NCBI RefSeq assembly: GCF_007362955.1
Contig: NZ_CP041696.1
Span: 372,001 to 436,000 of the forward strand
DNA from: Lysinibacillus fusiformis
GTDB taxonomy: Bacteria; Bacillota; Bacilli; Bacillales_A; Planococcaceae
Direction: 5' to 3'
Length of the DNA: 64,000 nt
Below the pieces are notes generated by a model. The model searched no databases and had not been told where the DNA came from. It saw only the letters and a list, made by a program, of their open reading frames with translations. Below are positions 13,702 to 23,943 of the stretch, piece after piece (position 1 is the first letter of the stretch; the number at the start of each line of letters is the position of its first letter). The translations under genes and the position numbers were made by a program.

Positions 13702-13997
13702 TATAAAATTCCTCCTGCTTGATTATCTGTTTGTAATAATAAAATATCGTCTTTGAGTTTCTTGTTCTCAATTTCTGCTTCTGATAATTCATTTCCCATT
13801 TGCTTTATAACTGGAGTACCACCAACAATTTTTTCAATGTATTGTGTTTTACTATCAAAATCTTTCTCATGCAACATCAATACTTTAACATCGTTTGTAT
13901 CCATATCTGATTCAACCTTCATGTGGTATAACAACTCACCAGTATTTTCATAGTACAATACTCTATAAAACACGCAATTCAACTCTCCTTCATGCAT
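13701..13997 (-). CDS. Tail-region protein with C-terminal coiled coil
   Basis: 98 residues. The N-terminal half is beta-rich (CVFYRVLYYENTGELLYHMK) and the C-terminal 30 residues are a short coiled coil (LSEAEIENKKLKDDILLLQ) ending in GGIL. This form is common for small proteins encoded after the tail fibre, perhaps fibre chaperones or trimer caps. It starts 12 bases downstream of the fibre gene and overlaps the next gene. Not assigned to a family. Confidence 0.5.
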   Translation of the reverse strand: MHEGELNCVFYRVLYYENTGELLYHMKVESDMDTNDVKVLMLHEKDFDSKTQYIEKIVGGTPVIKQMGNELSEAEIENKKLKDDILLLQTDNQAGGIL

Positions 13998-14008
13998 TCA
14001 ATTTAAAG

Positions 14009-15889
14009 TTATGCAAATATATAATAATTTAACGATGATGCTGGTTTTGTCATACTGCTGTAATTTGTTAGTGCAAATTGCATTCTCCACTGATTTCCAA
14101 TTTGTTGAACTCCTATTGCTTGAACCATTTCTCCTCCTCCTTGTGGAGACGCAGTTAATAATCCAGTTGGATCAATATATCTGTCTTTTATATAAACCAT
14201 GCCACCCCAATCAGAAAACGCATAAGTTGGTTTAAAGTCTATTAATGTAGAATAAACTGACACATCACCTTTGTTTGGTACCTCAGGTGTTGCTACGTTT
14301 CCTACGAAAACTCTACCACCAAGTTTCCTAATATTAGCAGCTGTAACCTCGAAAGGTGCATCAGGCGCAGTGTATATATCCATGTCAGTAACCGCCTGAT
14401 TAACTGCTGCTTTACCGTTACTGACAGATTGAAAAAGCTTTCTAGGTGAAGTCTCAACCCATGCACCCCAAACACCGTCTTGTTTCTTGCGTTCATACTC
14501 TAAGTCACCAACTACACAAACTACTTTCTGAACAATAAATAAATCATTATGAACAATATTGAAACCCATATACCAGTGATTCATATCAGGAGAGTTATGT
14601 GCGCCATGTGCCATATACATACCATTTGCCGGAAGGTTGTTCCAGTCTGTCATATTCATACAAACACCTTGAAATCTTGTATAAGCGTCATACCCTGCAT
14701 CCCATTTCCCTCTATCTGTTACGGTAGGAACACGATAGTTTAAGTCATGCTGTAAAGTAGTTGGTGCAGTAATACCACTAGAATATACTACACCCGCGGT
14801 AAAGCTTTTTAATAAGTCGAAAGAAGTTTGGAAGTTAGCGGCTCTTGTAAATTTAGCAGTTACAGTTACAGGGTCATTGTACTTCCTTTTATAAACTTTA
14901 ATAAGGAGGTATCTTGCATCTCCTCTATGCTCAACTTGTATATAAAAGTTTTCTGTAAACCCCTTACTTGCTGATATTACTTTCATAACATTAAGACCCT
15001 CAATAGATGGTTGTCCTGCTGTATTAGGTACGTTTATTCCTAACTCAACAACAATCTTTGCACCACCTGCCGAAGCTGAGAAACTAGCTATATCTAACTC
15101 TAATGTTCCCCAAAATGACTCAGTTAAAGTTGTAACACATTCCCACAACTCAATAGTGCTTTCCGTACTTTTCCAATCTATTTGCCTAAAGGTTCTAGTA
15201 GCAACATGTTTGCTTAAGTTAGTAATATTAGCATCGTTGTAAACACCTTTTTGCCACGAGTTATCAACTTTAGGTTTAATTTCAGCCAAATGTTCATTAC
15301 TTGCTGCTCCAACGTCACTAGCTGTTAAAATAACTTCTCCTCCACCATCTGGTTCCTTGCCATTTACCTTAGATACAGCACCATCGCCACTTGCACCTTT
15401 AGCGGCTGTCATTTGCCAATAGACGTTAGATAATGTCGGATATTTAGGCGGTGGATTACCAGCACTTGACGTCTCGTTCGTGTAAATATAAGAACTACCT
15501 TCATGGAATACCATGTTATTTATTGAGTATTCTATTTCGTTATTATATGTCCCTTTGTTACGAAAACCATTTATAATATTTTGCATATCATTAATTGCAT
15601 TTAAAGCTGATTGTGTTGCATCATTGGCATTATCTGTAGCATTTTGAGCATTTGTTATGATTTCTGCTACATTATTCAAAGCCGATTCTAATTCACCTAA
15701 AATAATAGTTCCGTCACTTAATAACCTATTTAATTCGTCGATAAGTTCTTGTACGTTTACATCACCTGTAAGGAGATTAATTTGCCCCTGTAAACCAGAT
15801 AAATATCTTTCGATAATATCCCAATTTCCATTAAGTCGTTCTCGTTCTTGGCGTGACCAATTCGATGCTATTCGATTTAAAATTGTCAT
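14009..15889 (-). CDS. Tail fibre / receptor-binding protein
   Basis: About 626 residues from ATG 15889 (GAGGTGATGTA just upstream; a longer frame lacks a site). N-terminal 110 residues are a helical, coiled-coil attachment region rich in Asn and Ala (NAQNATDNANDATQSALNA), then SGDGAVSKVNGKEPDGGG, a linker typical of Gram-positive phage fibres. The C-terminal part includes a pyocin-knob-like motif (DGVWGAWVE) and a beta-rich end. This is the likely host-surface binding fibre. Encoded right after Dit and Tal, as in most siphoviruses of Firmicutes. Confidence 0.75.
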   Translation of the reverse strand: MTILNRIASNWSRQERERLNGNWDIIERYLSGLQGQINLLTGDVNVQELIDELNRLLSDGTIILGELESALNNVAEIITNAQNATDNANDATQSALNAINDMQNIINGFRNKGTYNNEIEYSINNMVFHEGSSYIYTNETSSAGNPPPKYPTLSNVYWQMTAAKGASGDGAVSKVNGKEPDGGGEVILTASDVGAASNEHLAEIKPKVDNSWQKGVYNDANITNLSKHVATRTFRQIDWKSTESTIELWECVTTLTESFWGTLELDIASFSASAGGAKIVVELGINVPNTAGQPSIEGLNVMKVISASKGFTENFYIQVEHRGDARYLLIKVYKRKYNDPVTVTAKFTRAANFQTSFDLLKSFTAGVVYSSGITAPTTLQHDLNYRVPTVTDRGKWDAGYDAYTRFQGVCMNMTDWNNLPANGMYMAHGAHNSPDMNHWYMGFNIVHNDLFIVQKVVCVVGDLEYERKKQDGVWGAWVETSPRKLFQSVSNGKAAVNQAVTDMDIYTAPDAPFEVTAANIRKLGGRVFVGNVATPEVPNKGDVSVYSTLIDFKPTYAFSDWGGMVYIKDRYIDPTGLLTASPQGGGEMVQAIGVQQIGNQWRMQFALTNYSSMTKPASSLNYYIFA

Positions 15890-15899
15890 TACATCACCT

Positions 15900-16715
15900 C
15901 TATTTGTATAAATATCTGAAATCAAAAACGACACTATTTACAGTGCCGCCTTCCACAGTTATTGAATTATCTCCTGGTGCCAAAGTTATTAATTTGTGAT
16001 TAGTATGTTTGAATGCACTTAGGCTATTTTTTAAAGTCCTTATTCCTGATAGCTTCAATGTATCTGTGGAGGACAAAGCATTGTTGAATCTATATACATC
16101 ACCAGTTGTATTATTTTTGATTTGTACAAAGCTGCCGAAATTGCCCTTTAAGGTAATCTCTAATGTCGATTGTCGTGGGTCAATCTTATGATTACCGATG
16201 TTTTTAATAACAAAACTGTTTGTATTAAACGTGTAATTGTATGGCGTATCATAATCAATACCTGAACCGAATCCCCATATGTCTGCATCCCATTCACCGT
16301 GGTTTTGTAAATCTAGAGAGGTTCCGAACGATTCGGCAAATAAATCATCCATTCGGAATTCCACATCAAAACTTTCCATACGGCGATTAGGATTTATGGA
16401 TAGTTGTTTGGCTAAACGGACTTTATACCGTTTCCAATGCTCGCGTTTGAATATGATATAAAATGTCTCATCCCTTGCAAACAGCCCATTTAATTCATCC
16501 CTTAAAAGGTCATAATCGCAAATGTCTCGGACAATATACAAAAACGTTACTGTTATAACTCTTTGTTGGTATTGGGTGCCTACTACTAAATTCCCTCTGC
16601 CCTCCACACTTTCAGTCATGTGGTTAAGTTCTAGTGATGGTATGCGGTGAAATAATCGCTTAAGGTTATAATCCTGAATTTCCTTTGTGGTGCCATCTAA
16701 AAATTGAATAATCAT
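15900..16715 (-). CDS. Distal tail protein (Dit-like, sipho_tail family)
   Basis: 271 residues. The N-terminal half (FHRIPSLELNHMTESVEGRGN ... YQQRVITVTFLY) matches the Dit N-domain that forms the ring at the end of the tail tube; the remainder is a galectin-like C-domain. RMESFDVEFRMDDLFAES is a conserved strand and loop of this family. Unusually, it is encoded after the Tal-like gene and a small linking gene rather than before. Three exact copies of the repeated 10-mer lie in this gene (15948, 16065, 16599). Confidence 0.7.
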   Translation of the reverse strand: MIIQFLDGTTKEIQDYNLKRLFHRIPSLELNHMTESVEGRGNLVVGTQYQQRVITVTFLYIVRDICDYDLLRDELNGLFARDETFYIIFKREHWKRYKVRLAKQLSINPNRRMESFDVEFRMDDLFAESFGTSLDLQNHGEWDADIWGFGSGIDYDTPYNYTFNTNSFVIKNIGNHKIDPRQSTLEITLKGNFGSFVQIKNNTTGDVYRFNNALSSTDTLKLSGIRTLKNSLSAFKHTNHKLITLAPGDNSITVEGGTVNSVVFDFRYLYK

Positions 16716-16924
16716 GACAACACCTCTTTTTTAAGGACCTTAATTTTACGTAAATCACTAGCCATTCTTTGACGTTGGTGAAGATCATTCTTTTTATTTG
16801 TTTCTGTAATAACCATTGATTTTAGACATCTTTCTTTCTTGCGTTCAGTGTCTATTAATTGCTTGGTTTTTAAATCTTCAACATGAAAGGTTTCGATACT
16901 GCCATCTTTATTTTTGCGAAGCAT
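16712..16924 (-). CDS. Small basic protein between tail genes
   Basis: 70 residues from ATG 16924 (TTG 16933 is an alternative; neither has ideal spacing to the GAGG upstream). Highly charged and helical (DLKTKQLIDTERKKERCLKS, then ITETNKKNDLHQRQR). It overlaps the end of the Tal-like gene by 17 bases and the start of the Dit-like gene by four, so translation is coupled. No known family. Confidence 0.5.
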   Translation of the reverse strand: MLRKNKDGSIETFHVEDLKTKQLIDTERKKERCLKSMVITETNKKNDLHQRQRMASDLRKIKVLKKEVLS

Positions 16925-18929
16925 TTTGTACAATATCCTCTACCTCGCTTTCGTGTGATAATTCTAAGCGAACATCTTCATAGCCATTACGTTTTGCCTT
17001 GATTTCGTAAGCAAATGGGATGTCATCACCCTTAATAATGAAATAACCTGGTGTCATTTCATCCACGTAAATTAAGCCTTTCCCATACGGTGTGAGAAAG
17101 ACTTCGTAATCAATATCTGTATTAACTGTTTCTTTAAACAGCGATTCTATGTCGATAATACATTGCCCCTCCACAACTTTGCTACGACCAATATCGCCGA
17201 AATAGTACTCTGCCGTTTCATAGGCGCTGACATTTACATCACCGATACTTGTATGCACTTTGGCATTTTTACTTCCACTTACAGAAAAATCACCATTAAT
17301 ATTAACACCGCCATTAAGTGCCCATATTTCTAGTGGAGCACCATTACTAGATAGCATTGTACGGTCATTGTATGCTTGGAGCCGCATATCTACTGAGTCA
17401 GACTTTACAGTTAAACCCGCGTATCCATCCCAATCCATAGTGTCAATAACAATCGTTGAATCACCATTGGTTGCTTCAAACTTTGACCCACCCATATAAA
17501 TTCTAGGCAAATAAGGATTATCGTTTGTTTGAATAATAAAACCTGTTAATATACCAGCGATAAGTTTTTGTACATCAATACTATTTGTTGTGATACGGCC
17601 ACCATCAATTGTAGTCATCCCTTCATCATTGATACCTCTAATAAGTCCTGTTACATCAATGTTATTAGCTTTTAATTGACCAATAGCACCAGCCGATAAT
17701 ACAAATCCATCTGCTGTTATGGCTTCTTTAAATGTAGCACCACCGTTGTCACTAATACCGATACCTTTTGAATTAATTAATACTAACCTATTTGGATTAG
17801 ATGGATCTCGAGCAATAATGCCGTTGTCAAATATTAATTCGGTCATTGCAGATGTTAAGGCTTCAGTTGCTCGTAAAACAGCATCGTCCAATACGTTATA
17901 CGGCAATTTTTGATTACCATTTAAAATGGCATCCACATTGTCTTTTGTTTTTTGGAAGCCTGCCATTTCGCTAGTAAAGTTATTTTGGAAGTTTCCGAAT
18001 GTATACTCAGCTGGTTTAGATGACTCTGGGTAATCCACAATTTCAAGTACACGTGCTATCAAATCAATTCCAAGTGGTTCGTAGATGACAAATACTCTAT
18101 CACCTTCGTTCAGTTGTTCTGTTAATACGCCCATCTTTTTAAGCTCAAGTGCATCTACTTTAAAGCTAACTTGTGGCTCGTCTATTAATTCGGATTTTAT
18201 ACGTTCTAACAAAGATTCGTAATCAGTGTAACGTTCATCATATACAGGCTTTGCATCACGTATGCCATATATAGTGTGATTAGGCGATAAATACTCAGCC
18301 GTTACAACATAACTGTCATCCTCATTTTTCTTACCAAAACCACGAATACGAGTTGATAAATTATTAGTATTAACGTACTTTTCCAACGTTTTAACATTGT
18401 AACTGTAACGTATTTGCGTTTCTGTATCCGTACCAATTTGACGATAAAATTTTAAGTGTTTGTTGTTAATTTGAACCTCGGCGCCATATACGTTTAAAGC
18501 TTTTTGTACTAAGCTTAAAGCATTATCTTCACCAAACTTTTCAAAGATAGCACTAGAAAACGAATCGATCACTTCGAACGTGTAGCCAGTACCATCTAAT
18601 GCAAATGTTAAGCATGACTGTAGGTGCTGTGTATTTTTCAGATAATCGTATTTATGAGTATCAATTAAATCAAAAAAGATGTGAGTGGCTTGTACTGTTT
18701 TAATAGGCGTAACACCTGCAAGTACTTCCTTCACATCTTTTATTCGATATTGCTGTCCTTCATATTTAACAATGCTTTCTTCTTCAACAAATGGGTATGC
18801 ATGGGCATTTTTCTCAGTCCTTAAAATAAAGAATGATATCGAATAATCACCATTTACTTTGCGTACACGCTTAAGTCCACTATAGTCTGTTAATAATTCT
18901 GTTTCGCCTGCTAAATTTGTGACTATCAC
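16908..18929 (-). CDS. Tail tip protein, Tal-like (prophage tail endopeptidase family)
   Basis: 673 residues. Residues 1-330 follow the gp27/Tal-like baseplate hub fold (IVTNLAGETELLTDY ... KVNGDYSISF, AHAYPFVEEESIVKYEGQQY). The rest contains beta-helical spike-like repeats (DNGIIARDPSNPNRLVLIN, NNIDVTGLIRG). Family members sit at the tail tip and often carry a domain that digests the cell wall during injection, but I do not see a catalytic motif here. Directly downstream of the tape measure. Confidence 0.8.
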   Translation of the reverse strand: MIVTNLAGETELLTDYSGLKRVRKVNGDYSISFFILRTEKNAHAYPFVEEESIVKYEGQQYRIKDVKEVLAGVTPIKTVQATHIFFDLIDTHKYDYLKNTQHLQSCLTFALDGTGYTFEVIDSFSSAIFEKFGEDNALSLVQKALNVYGAEVQINNKHLKFYRQIGTDTETQIRYSYNVKTLEKYVNTNNLSTRIRGFGKKNEDDSYVVTAEYLSPNHTIYGIRDAKPVYDERYTDYESLLERIKSELIDEPQVSFKVDALELKKMGVLTEQLNEGDRVFVIYEPLGIDLIARVLEIVDYPESSKPAEYTFGNFQNNFTSEMAGFQKTKDNVDAILNGNQKLPYNVLDDAVLRATEALTSAMTELIFDNGIIARDPSNPNRLVLINSKGIGISDNGGATFKEAITADGFVLSAGAIGQLKANNIDVTGLIRGINDEGMTTIDGGRITTNSIDVQKLIAGILTGFIIQTNDNPYLPRIYMGGSKFEATNGDSTIVIDTMDWDGYAGLTVKSDSVDMRLQAYNDRTMLSSNGAPLEIWALNGGVNINGDFSVSGSKNAKVHTSIGDVNVSAYETAEYYFGDIGRSKVVEGQCIIDIESLFKETVNTDIDYEVFLTPYGKGLIYVDEMTPGYFIIKGDDIPFAYEIKAKRNGYEDVRLELSHESEVEDIVQNASQK

Positions 18930-18933
18930 GTTT

Positions 18934-21900
18934 TCACCCCTTTGATCCTTGTAATCGTAAATTGTTATTGAATCTACTTCCTAGTTCCTTTTCTACAATA
19001 TCAACAATGTTGAAAGCATCTCGTTCAGATCCAGTACCGTTATAATTTAATGTAATATTGATAGGGGTATTATTGGTATTGTTTGTAGTTACAGATGCAG
19101 CTCTGTTTAAACTGTTAGTATCTGCAGTAAATGACATACTGCCTTCCACAGATGCGGCTAACCTACCAGCAGCATTAGAAACATTATTAATCATGTCATC
19201 CATTCCGATTACTAAACCTTCACCAATGTTTGCGCCGAATCCCATCATTACTCTACTAGGTGATTTGATTTGTAGCGCTTTTGAAATAGTTTTGCTTACA
19301 GATTCAGCGATTTCTTGCGCCTTCTTCTGAATTGCATCAGTTGTGGAGGACAAGCCTTTTAACAAGCCATTCCCTGCATCTCTACCTATTTGCTCTAAGC
19401 TTGATAGTTCAGTAGATGTAGATTGAGTTACAGATTTAATCTTTGCATTCCACTCTTTTTCAAGTGTAGTTAATTGTTTATTGGCTACCTCTCGTAAAGA
19501 CTTAATTTGTTTATCAGTATCATCTTTCATACCTTTTAATTCAGTTTCAGCTTGTGTTCTGGCTAACTTTGATTTCTCTTTATACAAATTACTGTATTGT
19601 TGCAATTGCGAATCTGTAAGCTGATTAAGAGCAACTAATTGTGGTAAAGCATTTGGACCCATCTGGCGCAATTCTTCTAGAAGCCCATCATCGATTGCCC
19701 TACCTGAGATTTTTTCAATTTCGCTTTGCCATAGCTTGAAACCATCTACTTGTGAAAATAGATTAGCTATTAATTGTTCCCCTGTTACATCAATCTCAAC
19801 TTTAAATGCATCAAAAAGCCCCTTGAATGATACAAGAGACTTAGCACGTTTATCTACAGCATCTTCATATGCTTTTGTTAAAGCTTCTTCCTGCTTAATT
19901 AAGTCCTCGTTAATTTTGCTGATTTGATTAGAAAAGTCAATGTTAATTGCAGTAATTTCTTTATTAATTGCCTCAGTAGCTTTTTTATAATTCTTCTGAG
20001 CTTCTATACGCTCTTTGCTTCCTTCCTCGAATAATCCGATTGTTCTTTCCCAAATCTTTACTTCCTCAACAAGTGATAGTTCCTCTGAGGATTTTTTATC
20101 TGCTATATATTGCTTAATGTTTTCTAAATCAGCTTTATTGAGGTCCTCTACAGCTTTGTTGTAGGCTTTCTGTACCTCTACACGTTCCTTAGAGGATATA
20201 TCAAAATGTTCTAAAGACTCTTTCCAAATTTTCGCTTCTTTTTCTAAGCTTAATTCTCCTAAAGATTTTTTGTCTTCGATAAATAATTTAATCTCTTTGA
20301 GCTTGTCTTGCTGATCTTTAGCGAGCAAATTCCAAGAATCTTTTTTAGCTTTCTTTTCAATATCAGCGATTTTCTTAGCAGCATCTTCTTGAATCCGTTG
20401 AATTTTAATATTTTCATCCTGTGTAGTTTTACGCTTTTTTGATGCAGCTGTACGATAGATTTTATCTACATCTTCCTTAGACCGTTTTTCAATCTTTGCG
20501 ATCTCAACATTAGCTTTATCAGTGATTTTCTTTTCTTCAGATTTATAATGGTCAGTGATGTCAATCAAGTTATTTCCTAAATCTTTCATGACATTTGCTA
20601 CTCGTTCATTTTTGTCCTCAATACCAATAGCTAGACCTTCGCCGACATCTTTACCAATTGCAATCATGACACGGGATGGTGATTTACGCTGTAAGACATT
20701 TGATACAGAAGTTATTACTTTATTTCCTAATTCAGCAGCTTTCTTACCAACAGCATCAATCATGTCCCCCATACCATTTATTAAACCTCGGACAATATCT
20801 TTACCAATCTCAACTAGATTAACATTTTTGAAAAATTTTTCGATATTACTCCATATTTTTTTTGCTGTTTCCTCTACCGTTTTCCAAGCACCTTCCCAGT
20901 CGCCTTGGATTAATTTCAAAACGGTTTGAATAATACCTAAAACTAAATCTAGTGCTGTACCTATTGTTAATTTGATAGATTCCCAAACATATTTAACAAC
21001 TCCTGCAATAATCGGCCAAACAATTTCGAAGATCCCTTTGATAATACCCATGACCATTTCTATATTACCTTTAATATTATCAAAATGAAATTTCACTAAA
21101 GTAAAAATAGCTTCTCCGTTTTCGTCCCAAAATTCTTTTAGTTTATCAAGCTGTTCTTTTACAAAATCAACAACTCCGCTTAGTTTTTCGTCTACTGTTG
21201 TTTTTATAAAATCATAGGCAGTGGATGTAATTTCTTTTAAGGAATCAGTAACTTTTGTGTAATATTCTTCGATTTTATCGAATATTTCAGAGTGTTTATT
21301 TTTGAATACTTCCCACTTAGATAAAATTTCACCGGTTTCCCAATTCACTTTATCTACATGTTCATCAGCTTGCTTTTGCGCGGTTTCTATAATATTTTGA
21401 TGCTGATCTTTTGCCCAGTAAATTGATTCGTCTCTTGCCTTTTTTGCTTCAGCAATCATCTTATCAGCTTGCTCAGTTGAAATATCTCCTGTTTCATCGC
21501 GCATTTGGATAATTTGAGCAATCCTTTTTTCATAAGTGTCATTTGCTTCTTTTAGTACTTCTTCTTTTTGTTTTACTGCATTTTTAACAACCTCTGCAGC
21601 TTGTTCAGCGGATATAATAGATGCATTTTCTTTCATACGTTCGAGTATTACTTTCTGCTCTAATTCACTTTCACTGAACACTCTAACCGCATTCTCTTTC
21701 ATACTTTCGTTGTAATTATTGATAATTTCTTGCTCACGCGCTGTCAATTCTCGCTTCTCATCTAAAGCCTTTTGAGTAATTGCCTTTACCCGTTCATTCA
21801 TAGTATTTTGTTCTTGGAGTTCTCTTTCATGACGTTTTTGAGTATTAACAATTATTTTCTCTTCTTCTTCAGATGATAAAGCTGACGAATTCATAAAGAA

Positions 21901-23925
21901 CGCTTTTAAATCAGTCAATTGTTCAGTATTACGTTTCTTCATGCCTTCCACAATTTGAGTATTCATTTGGTCAAACTTTGAAGTAAGTTCTGCAGCCATC
22001 TCACTTGTTACTTTTGTGGAAGTCACGTACATATTTGCAACAGATTGTGATGCACTTTCACTTAAATCAAAGAATCCATTTAGAGCTTCTTTAGTAGCGT
22101 CAGAAACACCTTTTCCGAACCTCTCAACACTTGGCAATGCATCATTGCTCATGTGTTTTGCAAATGCGATAGTGCCAATTGTTAATCCGCCTATAGCTGC
22201 AACAGTCAATCCGATGGGTCCAGTCAATGCTGCAAAAGCAGAACCTAATACAGCAGATGCCCCTCCAGCTCCTGCAATAGCTGTGGACGCAGCTCCCAGA
22301 GCAGATATGATGGTACCGATTGAAGAAATAAACATACCAACAACTAAAATAACGGGACCAATAGCTGCCGCTAATCCTGCAATAACTAAAATAACTAATT
22401 TCATGGATGAATCCATTTCAGCAATTTTTGTGATTAATGGTGATAAGGTATCGACTATTTGAATTAAAAAAGGAAGCATGATATCCCCGAAAGAAATACC
22501 GACTTCCACAACTTTATTTTTTAATATAGCTAATTGGGATGCTGTAGTTTTGTACCTTTGTTCAGCTTCATTAGTTAATGCTGTGTTTTCTTCCCATGCA
22601 CTTGTTGACGTTTCGACTGCTGATGATAATAAATCACTAGCTCCAACCATACGCATCATGACGTCTGATTCGTATATTCCTTTGATGCCCATATCTCTTA
22701 AAACTTCAGTTAGGTTTTCTCCACGTGAAGATATTGTCGCAAGTCCGTTTACAACTGCATCTAATCCATCGATAGCACTGTTATCATAGAGTTTCTTAAA
22801 TTCACCACTAGACATTTGAGCCACCTCTGCCCACGTGCCTAAAGCTGCTCCACCATCCATGGCAGCTGATTGCATCTTTTTAAGAATTGTTGTCATGGCA
22901 GTACCGCCCATTTCAGCTTGTATACCTAAACTGGACATCGTACCTGCTAATGCCATAATTTGTGCTTCTGACATTCCTACTTGTGCGCCTTGTGCAGCAA
23001 GTCTCATACCCATGGACATAATTTCAGATTCAGTAGTCGCCATTGAGTTACCAAGGCCAACTATTGAAGATCCTAAACGGTCAAAATTATCCTGACTCAT
23101 GCCAACGATATTAGCAAAACGAGCAAACTCTGTTGCTGCTTGTTCACGTGTCATATTGGTTGATTCACCTAAATCAATAATCGTTCGGGAAAAGGATAAT
23201 ATTTTATCTTCTGCAATTCCGAGTTGTCCGGCTGATTCAGCAACCGCTGCAATATCTGATGCGCTTGCTGGGAGTTCTTTTGCCATATCTCGAATACCTT
23301 TTTCTAACTTTTTGAAACCTTCCTCACTTGTATCAACAGTTTTTCGAACGCCTGCAAATGCCGATTCAAAGTCAATAGCCGCCTTTGCCGCACCAACGCC
23401 GAGTGCTGCAAGTGGCGCTGTAACTTTCATTGATAAATCTTTACCAATGTCTTTCATTTTGTCGCCGACTGCTTTTAGTTTTTCACCTGCAGCAGTAGCA
23501 GCTGCGCCAAATCTCCCCCATGCAGTTTGGGATTGTGCTAACTCACGTTCTTGACGTTCCAACTCTGCTGTCGTTTCATTCAACTCTCGCTGCGTACGGT
23601 CCATTTCTGCTGAAGCTCTGTTAAGCTGCACAGCCAATCGTTCAGCTTGTACCGAGTTTTCTCCATACTGTTGTTTAGCCTTTTCATATTCTTGGGCTAA
23701 ACGCCGTACTTTTGTTTGTTGTCCTTCAAGTAAACGACTATATGCCTCTTGCTTTTGACGTAATCCATCAATAGATGAGCCCCATTCACGCCCTCGATTT
23801 TGTAAGCCTCGTATTTCTTGACCCATTGCTTGGAGTGTCCTGTTCATACTTGCGACAGAGCGCTCGAACTGTGCATTATCAAGCGATAATTTAACCCTTA
23901 AATTCCCTACATCACCTGTTGTCAT
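18934..23925 (-). CDS. Tape measure protein (TP901 family)
   Basis: 1663 residues. The N-terminal 140 residues are a coiled coil, then the conserved TP901 core (AAIDFESAFAGVRKTVDTSEEGFKKLE ends it at about 200; ELPASASDIAAVAESAGQLG), membrane-like helices around 510-590 (ILVIAGLAAAIGPVILVVGMF) that could enter the host membrane, and long coiled coils. Two copies of a QRKSPSRVM / QIKSPSRVM-GIGEDVGEGL-like motif mark repeat units. Length predicts a tail of roughly 240 nm at 0.15 nm per residue. Four exact or near copies of the 10-mer lie in the gene. Confidence 0.92.
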   Translation of the reverse strand: MTTGDVGNLRVKLSLDNAQFERSVASMNRTLQAMGQEIRGLQNRGREWGSSIDGLRQKQEAYSRLLEGQQTKVRRLAQEYEKAKQQYGENSVQAERLAVQLNRASAEMDRTQRELNETTAELERQERELAQSQTAWGRFGAAATAAGEKLKAVGDKMKDIGKDLSMKVTAPLAALGVGAAKAAIDFESAFAGVRKTVDTSEEGFKKLEKGIRDMAKELPASASDIAAVAESAGQLGIAEDKILSFSRTIIDLGESTNMTREQAATEFARFANIVGMSQDNFDRLGSSIVGLGNSMATTESEIMSMGMRLAAQGAQVGMSEAQIMALAGTMSSLGIQAEMGGTAMTTILKKMQSAAMDGGAALGTWAEVAQMSSGEFKKLYDNSAIDGLDAVVNGLATISSRGENLTEVLRDMGIKGIYESDVMMRMVGASDLLSSAVETSTSAWEENTALTNEAEQRYKTTASQLAILKNKVVEVGISFGDIMLPFLIQIVDTLSPLITKIAEMDSSMKLVILVIAGLAAAIGPVILVVGMFISSIGTIISALGAASTAIAGAGGASAVLGSAFAALTGPIGLTVAAIGGLTIGTIAFAKHMSNDALPSVERFGKGVSDATKEALNGFFDLSESASQSVANMYVTSTKVTSEMAAELTSKFDQMNTQIVEGMKKRNTEQLTDLKAFFMNSSALSSEEEEKIIVNTQKRHERELQEQNTMNERVKAITQKALDEKRELTAREQEIINNYNESMKENAVRVFSESELEQKVILERMKENASIISAEQAAEVVKNAVKQKEEVLKEANDTYEKRIAQIIQMRDETGDISTEQADKMIAEAKKARDESIYWAKDQHQNIIETAQKQADEHVDKVNWETGEILSKWEVFKNKHSEIFDKIEEYYTKVTDSLKEITSTAYDFIKTTVDEKLSGVVDFVKEQLDKLKEFWDENGEAIFTLVKFHFDNIKGNIEMVMGIIKGIFEIVWPIIAGVVKYVWESIKLTIGTALDLVLGIIQTVLKLIQGDWEGAWKTVEETAKKIWSNIEKFFKNVNLVEIGKDIVRGLINGMGDMIDAVGKKAAELGNKVITSVSNVLQRKSPSRVMIAIGKDVGEGLAIGIEDKNERVANVMKDLGNNLIDITDHYKSEEKKITDKANVEIAKIEKRSKEDVDKIYRTAASKKRKTTQDENIKIQRIQEDAAKKIADIEKKAKKDSWNLLAKDQQDKLKEIKLFIEDKKSLGELSLEKEAKIWKESLEHFDISSKERVEVQKAYNKAVEDLNKADLENIKQYIADKKSSEELSLVEEVKIWERTIGLFEEGSKERIEAQKNYKKATEAINKEITAINIDFSNQISKINEDLIKQEEALTKAYEDAVDKRAKSLVSFKGLFDAFKVEIDVTGEQLIANLFSQVDGFKLWQSEIEKISGRAIDDGLLEELRQMGPNALPQLVALNQLTDSQLQQYSNLYKEKSKLARTQAETELKGMKDDTDKQIKSLREVANKQLTTLEKEWNAKIKSVTQSTSTELSSLEQIGRDAGNGLLKGLSSTTDAIQKKAQEIAESVSKTISKALQIKSPSRVMMGFGANIGEGLVIGMDDMINNVSNAAGRLAASVEGSMSFTADTNSLNRAASVTTNNTNNTPINITLNYNGTGSERDAFNIVDIVEKELGSRFNNNLRLQGSKG

Positions 23926-23943
23926 TATTATTTCACCATCTTT

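Noticed and set aside
22016-23554. Several long plus-strand open frames inside the tape measure gene
   Set aside because: They arise from the Ala-rich, stop-poor antisense of the tape measure; none has a start signal or a recognisable domain.
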